From NCBI GenBank assembly GCA_963825845.1, contig CAWGVL010000027.1, positions 1-64,000 on the forward strand: a stretch of 64,000 nucleotides of DNA. Reading direction: 5' to 3'. How positions within the stretch are numbered: position 1 is the stretch's first letter; every line of letters begins with the position of its first letter. The position numbers and the translations under genes are program-made. This DNA comes from DASQDN01 sp963825845. Its GTDB lineage: Bacteria > Acidobacteriota > Terriglobia > Bryobacterales > Bryobacteraceae. This document shows, one piece after another, positions 1 to 9,034 of this stretch. The notes under the pieces were generated by a model. The model was not told where the DNA came from. It made no database searches and saw only the letters and a program-made list of their open reading frames with translations.

Positions 1-795
1 CTTTGGAGTTTGTTGATCGACCCCATCACAGCGGCGGGTCCAAGGCCGAATCCGATTCGCCAGCCTGTCATCGAATATGTCTTCGAGAGCGATCCCGCAA
101 CGAGAACGGTGTCTTTCGCCCCCTTGATGGCTGCGATCGAGTAAGGCTCGCTATCGTACACGAAGCGGCAATAGCATTCGTCCGTCATCAGCCAGATACC
201 GCGGCGCGATGTCAGCGCGAAGATGCGCTCGAACTCTTCCCGGTCGAGCACGCCGCCGCTCGGATTGGACGGCGAGTTGATGATGACCATCCGCGTCTTG
301 TCGTTGATATAGGGCTCGATCATCGACGCGTCAGCGAAAAGCCGTTCGCCTCGTCCGTCTCGACAAAAACGCTCGGCGCCGGTGTAATTAACGACGTCGT
401 TATAGGTCACCCAATACGGAACCGGGATGATCACTTCATCGCCGGGATTCAGCAGTACCTGGGCGAGGTTGAAAATGACGTGTTTGCCGCCGACCGAAAC
501 GACGCATTCCGCGGGCGAGTAATTCGTACCGTAATCCTCGACGATGGCGATCGCAGAGGGCCTGCTTCAACTCCTGTGTACCGCCGGCGGGTGTGTATTT
601 GGTGAAGTTGCCGTTGATGGCGTTGATCGCGGCCTGCTTGATGTTGTCCGGCGTCGGGAAGTCCGGCTCACCGGCGCCAAAGTCGACGACATCAACGCCT
701 TCCCGGCGGAGACGGTCGGCGTCGGCGGCCACCTTCATCGTGGAGGACACGCTAATCAGCGCTATGCGGTCGGATAGGTCGAGGGCTGCTTGCAT
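1..795 (-). CDS. Pyridoxal-phosphate aminotransferase, aspartate aminotransferase type (C-terminus outside window, frameshifted)
   Basis: Fold-type I aminotransferase that would move an amino group between an amino acid such as aspartate and a 2-oxo acid in the cytoplasm. The N-terminal frame (795 to about 545) has VDFGAGEPDFPTP and KYTPAGGTQELKQAL, typical of the AspC I-gamma class. A second frame downstream gives GGKHVIFNLAQVLLNPGDEV. A third gives INSPSNPSGG (the NPxG substrate-binding motif), TDECYCRFVYD and SLSKTYSMTGWRIG with the PLP lysine. At least two indels break the frame, near 545 and between 330 and 360. The catalytic motifs survive, so sequencing error is more likely than decay. 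The start at 795 is 8 bp from the end of coaD, so the two are probably co-transcribed. The C-terminus is beyond base 1. Confidence 0.88.
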
Positions 796-803
796 TTAGG
801 CTT

Positions 804-1305
804 TTACTCCGAGAATTCGATCTTTGAGCCGCATTTCAACGGCGGGGGCACCAGGTCCGAAATGTCGCCACCCAGGCGGATCACTTCTTTCACCAGGTGA
901 GAACTGATAAATGAATGGGCTTCGCCGGCCATCAGAAACATTGTCTCGATTTCCGGCCGCAACCGGCGGTTCATCAACGCCATCTGCCATTCGTACTCAT
1001 AGTCGGAAATGGCTCGAATCCCGCGGATAATCAAGGTTGCTCCGCGGCTGGAAGCATGATCCACCAGCAGACCTTCGAAGAAATCAACCTCAACATTTGG
1101 CATGGCCGGCGATGACTTCATGAAGCATCGCCGTCCGCTCCTGAACCGAGAACAACGGCTGCTTCCGCTCATTGCGCAGGATCGAGACGATCAGCCGGTC
1201 AACCAACCGGCTGGCGCGTTCGATCAGGTCAAGATGTCCGTTGGTGATGGGATCGAAAGAACCGGGATAAATGGCTACTAACGATCGGCTTGGCGTCGTG
1301 GCCAC
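804..1305 (-). CDS. coaD: Phosphopantetheine adenylyltransferase (frameshifted)
   Basis: Fourth step of coenzyme A synthesis: ATP plus 4-phosphopantetheine gives dephospho-CoA. The N-terminal frame starts at 1305 with AIYPGSFDPITNGHLDLI, which contains the nucleotidyltransferase TxGH signature. After an indel near 1103 the second frame continues PNVEVDFFEGLL, then RGIRAISDYEYEWQMALMNR, and ends with FISSHLVKEVIRLGGDIS, the conserved C-terminal ISSxxVKE block. The combined length of about 166 residues matches the family. Conservation on both sides of a single break in an essential gene argues for a sequence error. It lies directly upstream of the aminotransferase on the same strand. Confidence 0.93.
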
Positions 1306-1378
1306 TAGCGTCCGTCCTTCATCAATGGATTGTTCTTTACGATTGTAGCAAGGCCTTACAGGGCTTAGGGTCTAGCAA

Positions 1379-2418
1379 TCAGTGTTCCAGCTTACCGCAA
1401 CTGTACGAGTTCGTTACGCATTCCGAAACAGGCTGCGGACCTTTGATCGTCTGCGGCGCGCGCCAGAAATCGAGATACGAAACCTGATGGACGCACGACA
1501 CCGTGCAATACGGAGCGCAGCCTTTCTCGGTCAGGTATTCGCGGCGGATATCTCCGACGTGTACTCGGCCAGCGGCTTCGCCGGATACCCGCGCTGCTGC
1601 GAGCAGTAATGCACCAGGCCGTCTTCGCAAATATACAGATACCGCGCGCCTGCACGGCAGCGCCATTCGTTCGAGCGGCCCCAGGCGATCGATTCCTGGA
1701 ACCAGTTAAGCCGCGAGTAATTCGCCTTTTCCAGCTTCTTGATCGATAGGTAAATGTTGCGTCGCGTCTCGCCGAGCGGCCGCAACTGACCCTCGTGATC
1801 GTGAATGATCCCGACTGTCGACGTGAAGCCTAACTCCAGCGCCCGCTTGCTGACCGTCAAAGCATCGTTCGGGTTCTGGATGCCACCGCCCAGCACGAAT
1901 TGATGTTGACGTGGAAATTCGAATGCTCCGACAGCAACTGCAGCTTCTTGTCGAGAACTTTCAGACTCTTCTTCGACACATCGTCCGGCATGACGTTGTC
2001 GATGCTGATCTGCATGTGATCGAGTCCGGCGTCATTCAGCCGCTTGATGCGGTCGGCCGTCAGCAGGTAACCGTTGGTGATCATGCCGGCGATCACGCCG
2101 CGCTGGCGCATACGGCGGATGATGTCATCAAGGTCGGGATGCAGCAGCGGCTCGCCCCCGCTGAGGGTCACGATCGAGGTGCCGAGATCGGCCAAGCTTG
2201 TCGATGCGCTCGCGAACGGTGTCGAGCGGGACGGGCTTCGAAAAGTCGTCGTATTCGTTGCAGTACGTGCAGGAGAGATTGCAGCGGCGGATCGGGATCA
2301 AATGCGCCATAACCGGGTGATCCGTGGACGCAAGCCCCTTCAGAATCATGCCGATCTCCCGGGACCGGCGCCTTGCCGTCGTCAGCGGCTTTCTGCCTTT
2401 TAGCCGATTGTCCGCCAT
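1379..2418 (-). CDS. Radical SAM protein with C-terminal cysteine cluster (frameshifted)
   Basis: S-adenosylmethionine radical enzyme. The start at 2418 gives MADNRLKGRKPL; at about residue 43 the CNLSCTYC motif (CxxxCxxC) supplies ligands of the 4Fe-4S cluster. After an indel near 2190 comes TLSGGEPLLHPD, the GGEP motif that contacts SAM, then MITNGYLL and MQISIDNV. Further breaks lie near 1880 and 1550. The last part has CEDGLVHYCSQ and GCAPYCTVSCVH, a SPASM-like auxiliary-cluster arrangement, and the gene stops at 1379. Substrate is not evident; SPASM relatives modify peptides or proteins, and no precursor peptide is visible next to it. It does not match the HpnH hopanoid enzyme. Combined length is about 345 residues. 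Confidence 0.82.
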
Positions 2419-2537
2419 GCCTGATTACAATCTTCCATTCTATAGTCAGAGTGCTGTTAAACGCCTCTGTACGACATCGGACGGCGTATATAAAGGGCTG
2501 AATGGAGATGGCGCGCGGCCAAAGTGCAGCCGTGGCG

Positions 2538-3300
2538 TTATTTGTCCTTGATCTCCTCCGGAAACACCGGATAACCGTCTGGCGGACGATACAGGCTCCT
2601 GAGCAATACCAGCCTCTTTCGCAGATACCGGCTTGGCAATTGCCGCGGACCGGTCTCCACATCAATGTCGCAGCAGATACCGTGCATATACAACGTTAGT
2701 GTGTCGATAAAGGACTGTTTCGCGTACTGATGGAAAGCCTTCGTTTCGCGACGGGCTGAGGAATACCGGCGAATGATCGCCTGCTTCAGCCGCCAACTTT
2801 CCTCATCCACCTCGCCGTTGATTTTCGCACTCAGCTCTTCTCGCAAGCAGCGCGCTGTACTGGTGCTGGGCTTCAATGGGCCATAGATCAGCAACCAGCA
2901 CCGCCAGGGAGTGATAGAAGCGGTAGTGATAGTCCGCCACCTCCTGCTCTTTTACGGCGAAGGCGAGCACAGCCTCTTCTTTCGACAGTACGCAGGACGT
3001 CCAGGAAACCTTGCTGTCCGAAGGCCGGTCCAGCCGCACCATCTCGCCCGATCGGTTCTGCCCGCGCTCCCGGGTCTTCTCCAGATAAGGCACCAGCAGG
3101 ATGGAGATTTTCGGCAATTGAGACACGACGAACGGCGGCAGCGCGGCTATCGGCTCATCCAGATATTCACGGATGTCCTCTTCGGTGAGAGGCAGGGCCG
3201 CGAAGTAATAGGAGAACGGCTTCCGTAAAGGAATCATCTCGCGGCGATGTCGTTCCGCGAACTGGCCGACACTCAGATTGGTATCGGATGTAGGGGGCAT
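2538..3300 (-). CDS. Conserved protein of unknown function (frameshifted)
   Basis: Not recognised. Start at 3300 (MPPTSDTNLSV) and stop at 2538, with one indel around 2820-2850 joining two frames into about 254 residues. No signal peptide or clear membrane segment is visible. The sequence is rich in charged and aromatic residues (KPFSYYFAALPLTEEDIREY, ADYHYRFYHSLAVLVADLWP, ARRETKAFHQYAKQSFIDTL) and is probably mostly helical and soluble. It sits upstream of the radical SAM gene on the same strand with a 119-bp gap, in which I see nothing clear, so a functional link is possible but unproven. Confidence 0.6.
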
Positions 3301-3401
3301 TGAAGGATCACAATTCTAGCACCTGTTAGAAGGCGCCGTATTGAGAGAAGTTTCCAGTTTCGCGTGTTTGTACCATCCGGCGCAACTGTCTCTTTTTCCG
3401 G

Positions 3402-4532
3402 TCACGTTTTCAGCAGCGGAGCGAAGATCCTCTGGTGCGCGGCGATCACCCGCTTCTCGGCCTCGCGGTTGGGCGCCAGATCCGACTCATTTCGCTCGAA
3501 CGTGCCGCCCAGCAGGATGCCGTCGCGTCGGGGAAACATGTAGTAATGGTCCTGCAGAACGGTGTAGTCGATCTCGGGCTGCGGGAGCAAAACGCTCAAC
3601 TGTCCCTTGATCGGAATCAACTCGGCATCCCCGACCAGGTCTCGTGCACCCAGTCCGGTGCAGTTCATGATGACGGGCTCGCTCAAGTCGGCGATATCGC
3701 TTTTGGATTTCAACTCTCGGACGACGACTCGCCCGCCCGCAATCTGCACATCCCGAAGCATTGCGTTCAAATACGTCGGAGGTTCGATCATCATCGTGTC
3801 GAATTGCCGGACGTACTTGTACCCGAACGGATGCTCATCCTGCCTGAGGTCGCGAAGCTCCGGATACAAATCGCGCATGGGGCTTTGGTTTCCCATCAAA
3901 AGGCCTTCTAGGGGAGACTCGTCCGAAAGGAGGTAATTCCGAACCCAACGAATTCCATATTCGTCGCCCACCATCGTCTGATAATGCTCATACGACAGCC
4001 GGGCGGCCCTGAGGAAGACCTCACGAAACTCGGTCGTGAGACGGTCCCGATCGAAGACCGAAACGGGCCACCATTGTGCTCCGGACTTATTCGAAGTCGT
4101 TTCGGGTGGTAGAGCCTTGGCGTAGAGGGTGACTTGCATGCCGCGCCGCTGCAGGAGTCTGGCAGTGGCGAGTCCGACACCACCTGCTCCCAAGACTGCG
4201 TACTGTGTGGCTCCGGATTCTGCCGCCATCTGAGCTGCAAGATCAGCGGTGCCCCACGACAGAGTCATGCCTCCCCCGCCGTGTCCATAGTTGTGGATGA
4301 CGAGTTTGTCATCCAGCTTCTCGGAGCGGAGTACGAAACCGGATGGGCGGAAGGGACGGAGCCCGACGGTTGTTCGCGTCACGCGGTCCGCCGATACGTA
4401 AACAGGCGGAAATTGCTGCCGCGTCGTCGTCGCCGATTTTCGAGGAGGCATGCGCTGAATCGCACAACCGGACGCGGCGGCCGTTGCGGACGCGAGAATC
4501 AGCCTCTCAAAAACTTCTCGACGGGTCATCAC
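3402..4532 (-). CDS. FAD-dependent D-amino-acid-oxidase-like lipoprotein with permuted domain order
   Basis: FAD oxidoreductase of the DAO superfamily, 376 residues, intact. The N-terminus (MMTRREVFERL then ATAAASGCA) has a twin-arginine-like start and a lipobox ending at Cys23, so it is probably a lipoprotein. Residues 57-94 carry VGLRPFRPSG and NYGHGGGGMTLSWG, the signature block that lies at the C-terminus of canonical D-amino-acid oxidases. Only after this, at about 111-120, comes the FAD-binding Rossmann motif YAVLGAGGVG. The protein ends soon after LLGGTFERNES, where canonical enzymes continue into the RPxR block. The segment that binds substrate and flavin has therefore moved from the C-terminal to the N-terminal side. 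Oxidation of D-amino acids or related amines is the family expectation; substrate is unknown. Confidence 0.85.
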   Translation of the reverse strand: MMTRREVFERLILASATAAASGCAIQRMPPRKSATTTRQQFPPVYVSADRVTRTTVGLRPFRPSGFVLRSEKLDDKLVIHNYGHGGGGMTLSWGTADLAAQMAAESGATQYAVLGAGGVGLATARLLQRRGMQVTLYAKALPPETTSNKSGAQWWPVSVFDRDRLTTEFREVFLRAARLSYEHYQTMVGDEYGIRWVRNYLLSDESPLEGLLMGNQSPMRDLYPELRDLRQDEHPFGYKYVRQFDTMMIEPPTYLNAMLRDVQIAGGRVVVRELKSKSDIADLSEPVIMNCTGLGARDLVGDAELIPIKGQLSVLLPQPEIDYTVLQDHYYMFPRRDGILLGGTFERNESDLAPNREAEKRVIAAHQRIFAPLLKT

Positions 4533-4615
4533 AGATCAGACAAGGGGAGGAACTTCCAGCCACGCTGGCGCCATGCTCTTGCGCCCACCTCTTAACGTCT
4601 GTAGACTAACACGGC

Positions 4616-5470
4616 GTGAAGGTGTTGTTATCCACGATCGTGCTGGTGGCCCTCCTTTCGGGCGAGACGCCCGTTCGAGTTCCGGTCGCGTGTACGTTCG
4701 AGCAGGTGCAAAAACTTGATCTGAGCTGTTCGGTGGACGACCCTTGCCCTCTTTTTCTCGAGCTGGCCGACATCGAAACCGTAGGAGACCGGTTGGTGCT
4801 TGCCGGTAATGTCCACACGCCCTCCGAGACTCTCGAGTCGATTCTGCTCGTCAGTGATGATGGAGGGAAGACTTGGGCTGAGAATCACCCGCGTGTTCCG
4901 GGAGGATCCTTGACCGACATTCAGTTCCTCGATTTTGAGGCGGGTTGGATCAGCGGGCATGTTCTTCATCCGGATGCTCGTGATCCTTTCTTTCTGCTGA
5001 GCACCGATGGTGGCAAGACATGGCGCCGGCGGCCTGTCTACTCAGAGCCGAAGACGGGCGCGATCGAGCAATTCCGATTCACTTCGAAGACAACCGGAAC
5101 AATGCTGATCGATCGGGGACAAGCCGGCGAGAATGGCCTCAGATACGAACTGTGGGAATCGATGACTGGCGGCGAGAGTTGGAACATCAAGCAGGTTGAT
5201 TCCAAGCCCATTCCATTTCCTGGAGCCGCCGCGTCGATGAAGCCGCTACGGATACGGGCCGATGCTGCCTCGAAGACATTTCGGATCGAGAGACAGGATG
5301 GCGCTCGATGGACATCCGTGGCTGTGTTCGCCGTTTCAATGGGAGACTGCAAACCGGAGCCACCCGAAGCGAAGGAAACTCCGCCTCCGGAAACGGAACC
5401 CGAACCACCCGCGCCCGCCAGGACGAAAGAGACGGCCCCGCCAAGTCTAAAGGGCAAGAAAAAAGAATGA
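4616..5470 (+). CDS. Secreted BNR/Asp-box beta-propeller-like protein
   Basis: 284-residue exported protein. The start at 4616 gives a short hydrophobic signal (KVLLSTIVLVALLSG). Two Asp-box motifs, VSDDGGKTW and STDGGKTW, and a third related one (MTGGESWN) are spaced as in sialidase or YCF48-type propeller blades, though there are too few for a full propeller. The C-terminal 40 residues are Pro/Glu/Lys-rich, probably disordered. Family members are structural or binding modules; no enzymatic residues can be assigned. Its TGA stop overlaps the ATG of the following hyuB (ATGA at 5467-5470), so translation is likely coupled. Confidence 0.75.
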   Translation: MKVLLSTIVLVALLSGETPVRVPVACTFEQVQKLDLSCSVDDPCPLFLELADIETVGDRLVLAGNVHTPSETLESILLVSDDGGKTWAENHPRVPGGSLTDIQFLDFEAGWISGHVLHPDARDPFFLLSTDGGKTWRRRPVYSEPKTGAIEQFRFTSKTTGTMLIDRGQAGENGLRYELWESMTGGESWNIKQVDSKPIPFPGAAASMKPLRIRADAASKTFRIERQDGARWTSVAVFAVSMGDCKPEPPEAKETPPPETEPEPPAPARTKETAPPSLKGKKKE

Positions 5471-7033
5471 GTGCAGTTGAACTCGAGCTGTTCAGACAGA
5501 TGCTCGGGTCCATCGCAGATGAGATGGGGATCGTTCTGCGAAAAACTGCCTACTCGGCAAATATCAAAGAGCGGCGGGATTATTCGTGCGCCATCTATGA
5601 CCGTTCGGGCAACACGGTAGCGATGGGTGAGCACATGCCCGTGCACTTAGGCGCGATGCCGCTGTCGGTTGAATACGCTCGCAAGGCGTTTCGGTTCGAG
5701 CCGGGTGACGTTGTCGTTCTGAATGATCCGTTCCGAGGCGGCACGCATCTGCCCGACATCACGGCCGTATCGGGGGTTTTCCTGCCCGGTGGCAACAAGC
5801 CCTCTTTCTATGTAGCGAATCGTGCGCATCACGCCGATGTTGGCGGCATGAGTCCCGGGTCGATGCCGCTGGCACGCGAAATCTATCAGGAGGGCATCCG
5901 GATTCCACCGATTCGGCTCGTGCGCGCCGGCAAGCTCGAAAGGGACACGTGGAATCTGATTCTGGCCAACGTAAGGACACCGGTCGAGCGGGAGGGGGAC
6001 CTGTTGGCGCAGTTGATGTCACTGCAGCGCGGCGAAGATCGGCTTCGTTTCGTAGCGAAGCGCTACGGCGCCGCTGTCGTGTTTCGGAACATGCGTTTGC
6101 TCCAGTCCTACAGCGAGAAAATGATGCGCGCCGCTCTCCGGGCAGTCCCCGACGGAAGCTATTGCTTTGAAGATTGGCTCGATGACGACGGCTTGAGCTG
6201 GCGGCCGGCCGGTCCGGATCGCGGTAGAGATCCGAATCGCCGGAGACGAAGCAGTAATCGATTTCACAGACACGGATCCTCAGGTCGCGGGCCCGGTGAA
6301 TGCCAACCGTGCCATACTGCTTGCAGCGACCGGATACGTGTTCCGTTGCCTGCTTCGGGAGCAGGTCCCGTTCACAGCCGGACTGCTCCGGCCTATCCGT
6401 GTCATCGTAAAGGAACGGTCGGTGGTCTCGGCCGAACTTCCCGCCGCCATGGCGGCGGGGAATGTCGAAACATCACAGCGCATTACGGACGTGCTGTTGG
6501 GGGCGCTCGCTCGAGTTTTGCCGGATCGAATCCCTGCCGCAAGCTCCGGGACAATGAACAATCTCAGCTTCGGTGGATATGATTCAGTCCGTGGTCGACC
6601 GTTCGCCTATTATGAAACCATCGCGGGCGGCATGGGAGCCGGACCGGAACATGAAGGGCAGTCAGCTACCCATACGCATATGACGAACAGTTGGAATACG
6701 CCCGTTGAAGCGCTTGAACATCAACTGCCGCTGCGAATCCGCCGATATAGTATTCGGCGAGGATCGGGCGGAAAGGGCTTCAGGCGCGGAGGCGATGGCA
6801 TTGTACGTGAATGGGAGTTTCTGGACGGCGCAAAAGCGACGATTTTGTCCGACCGGCGGGCCCGCGGTCCGTATGGGCTGCAGGGTGGTCAGCCGGGACA
6901 GCCAGGCGCAAATACCTTGGTCCGTCGCGGCAAACGAACGACAATTCCCGCCAAAACCGAGTTCCAGGCAGAACCCGGCGACGTGCTCCGGATCGAAACC
7001 CCAGGGGGAGGTGGATATGGCCATCCAGTATGA
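5467..7033 (+). CDS. hyuB: Hydantoinase B / 5-oxoprolinase B-type subunit (frameshifted)
   Basis: HyuB-family subunit of ATP-dependent hydantoinase/oxoprolinase or acetone-carboxylase-like enzymes. It starts with MSAVELELFRQMLGSIADEMG and has HMPVHLGAMPLSVEYA, LNDPFRGGTHLPDITAV and NRAHHADVGGMSPGSMP, all family landmarks. The C-terminal half has AAASSGTMNNLSFGG-type and ETIAGGMGAGPEHEGQSATH blocks and ends ETPGGGGYGHPV, the usual HyuB terminus. An indel near 6195-6290 breaks the frame; both halves are well conserved and together give about 520 residues. The HyuA ATPase subunit that normally accompanies it is not next to it; the neighbours are a BNR protein and two small transporters. Its end overlaps the next gene by 17 bp. 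Confidence 0.88.
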
Positions 7034-7424
7034 TGAGAAGTTGCACGCCGAGCGGTCCCCTTGGAAAATCATGCTTGAACACTCGGTTCTCCTGGTGTTC
7101 ATGTGTACGCTTATCGGAGCTGCTGCGCAGATTCTATTGAAGATCGGCGCCACGCAGCTTACCAGTTCGAATCCCCTTCGCATGCTGATGAATCCGTGGC
7201 TGTTCAGCGGATATGCGCTTTACGGCATGAGCACGGTTTTGTTGATTCTTGCGCTCCGGAAGGGGCAATTATCGCTCTTGTACCCGGTGATTTCCTTGAC
7301 CTACGTCTGGGTGACGATCCTGTCACTACTCATTTTCAAGGAATCGATGAACGTGTACAAGGTAGTCGGACTCAGTGTCGTGGTAGCGGGCGTTGCCGTT
7401 CTTGGCAGGGATGCCCGGGCGTGA
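7017..7424 (+). CDS. Small multidrug-resistance/EamA-type membrane protein, subunit 1
   Basis: 135-residue inner-membrane protein with four hydrophobic segments (for example SVLLVFMCTLIGAAAQILL, GYALYGMSTVLLILAL, LLYPVISLTYVWVTILSLL and VVGLSVVVAGVAVLG). The layout matches SMR or half-EamA transporters such as ArnE/ArnF. It starts at ATG 7017 behind a strong GGGGGAGG ribosome site inside the end of hyuB, and its stop overlaps the GTG start of the next SMR gene by 4 bp. A short polar N-terminus of about 20 residues precedes the first helix. Coupled translation of two unequal SMR proteins suggests a heterodimeric exporter or flippase; the cargo is unknown. Confidence 0.8.
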   Translation: MAIQYDEKLHAERSPWKIMLEHSVLLVFMCTLIGAAAQILLKIGATQLTSSNPLRMLMNPWLFSGYALYGMSTVLLILALRKGQLSLLYPVISLTYVWVTILSLLIFKESMNVYKVVGLSVVVAGVAVLGRDARA

Positions 7425-7774
7425 CGACACCCACATCCTCGATTCTGCTGGTCATGCTCGCGTCGTTTATCGGTTCCTTCGGAGCCGTGTTTCTGAAGAG
7501 CGGCGCCACGAAACTGCATATGGACTGGCGCACGCTCGTCTATAACTGGCATCTGGCGGCCGGCGTGGCTGCCTTTCTGCTTTCGTCCATCTTTTTCGTC
7601 ATGGGCGTTCGCCATGGCGAATTGACGCTTCTGTATCCGATGGGTTCACTCGGCTACATCTGGACTCTTCTGTGGTCCAGGATCTTCTTCGGCGAGCCGT
7701 TCACCCGTAACAAGTTCATCGGGCTCGGCATGATTCTGCTCGGAATCGGCTGTCTGGGCTGGGGAAACCGCTAG
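7421..7774 (+). CDS. Small multidrug-resistance/EamA-type membrane protein, subunit 2
   Basis: 117-residue, four-helix membrane protein, paralogous to its upstream partner. Both share the pattern GAVFLKSGATKL / AQILLKIGATQL and GELTLLYPMGSLGYIWTLLWS / GQLSLLYPVISLTYVWVTILS. The start is GTG 7421 within GTGA overlapping the previous stop. It keeps the small-residue GxxG-rich last helix (GLGMILLGIGCLGWG) typical of SMR dimer contacts. As an adjacent, non-identical pair it is likely to form a dual-topology heterodimer with subunit 1. It ends on the CTAG that also ends the convergent cca gene. Confidence 0.8.
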   Translation: MTTPTSSILLVMLASFIGSFGAVFLKSGATKLHMDWRTLVYNWHLAAGVAAFLLSSIFFVMGVRHGELTLLYPMGSLGYIWTLLWSRIFFGEPFTRNKFIGLGMILLGIGCLGWGNR

Positions 7775-9034
7775 CTCGCGATTTCGGCTTCGGGCTCGGG
7801 TTTTTTCGGACGCGCGTCGAGCCGCTTTGCGATCATTTCTGCTTTCGCCTTCTCGAATTTCGGCGTACCTGGAGTAAACCCTGCTTCCACCACTTGTGGA
7901 TCGGTGATTTCCTGCGCAGTCGGAATGTATTTCTGTAGATAATTCCGAATGCGATCCTGCACGGTGCGCTGCTGTGATCGCAAAATAAGGTAAAAGATCT
8001 GCTCGCCCGGCGCTTTCGAAAGCAGGGCAAAGATCTTTGAGGGCCGGTTGAGACTTGAACCGGCAACCTCTTTCTCGAGCTTCATCGAACGGGCTGCCGA
8101 GCTTTGACCAGGACGTCGCGTGTTCGGGATCAAGCTCAGCAATAACCGCGCGCTCCTTTGGAGTGAGTTTCTCGGTCACTAACGCAAAGAAAAGCGCTGC
8201 CTCGTCTGTCTGCAAGCCAATTCCGAACGGTAGCGTTTGACGGAATTTCTGAAGCTTCACAAAAGCGGGCAAATTCAGCGCTTGCCCGGCCAGCGCAGGT
8301 GAAATCAAAGCAAGCAACTTCTCCTCATCCCACGTCTGCAGAAGGTCCGCGGTGTTCGGCTCTGTTGCGGCTTTTTGTAACTCCGACAGCAATTCGGGTC
8401 GGGTGATAAAAGTTTCCAGCTCGTTCTCTCTCGCGTTGCGGTACTGCGATACGGTCTTTTCACTCAGAGTGAACCCCAGTCTCACCTTGAAGCGCCACAA
8501 ACGGAGAAGGCGGATCGGGCTGTCGTAGAAGACATAACTGCTGGTCGTCCGTATCTCGCGCCGTTCCAAATCGCCCATCCCATTTGTCGGGTCGAGCAGC
8601 AACCCGCGAGAAGCACGATTCAGGGAGAGAGCCAGCGCATTGATTGTGAAATCGCGGCGAAGCAAATCCTCCTGAATAGTGGACCCAGTGACGTGGGGCT
8701 TCCCGGCAGTCTTCGGATACCGCTCGGTTCTCGCCATCCCGATCTCGAAGGTAGCGCCTTCCGGGGACACGAGTTCCGCTGTCTTCCGGTTCGAGTCGCT
8801 CGAAACGATCGCCGCATTCATCCGGTCCGCGACGGCCTTCGCGAGCCTGAGCGCGTTTCCTTCGACGGTGAAATCCAGGTCACCAATTGGGAACCCGCCC
8901 AACATGTCGCGCACCGCGCCACCGGTCAGGAAAACATTGACGTTCTCTTCCAGGGCTTCCCGCTTCACCTCTGCCAGAACGCGGTTCTGCGCGGAAGTCA
9001 GGTGATTCTCCAGCATGAACATGTAATCGCTCAT
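7771..9034 (-). CDS. cca: CCA tRNA nucleotidyltransferase / poly(A) polymerase family (frameshifted)
   Basis: Class II nucleotidyltransferase that adds or repairs the CCA end of tRNAs (some relatives polyadenylate RNA). Near residues 36-56 it has LTGGAVRDMLGG and PIGDLDFTVEG, the GGxVRD and DxD metal-binding motifs; then LLRRDFTINALAL and RLLRLWRFKVRLGF, the RRDFT and ERxxxE-region motifs. The catalytic head is intact to about 8100, where an indel shifts the frame. The C-terminal helical part continues SLNRPSKIFALLSKAPGEQI and QDRIRNYLQKYIPTAQEITD to the stop at 7771. Total is about 420 residues. The start ATG overlaps the stop of the upstream recombinase gene by 4 bp. Confidence 0.87.
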
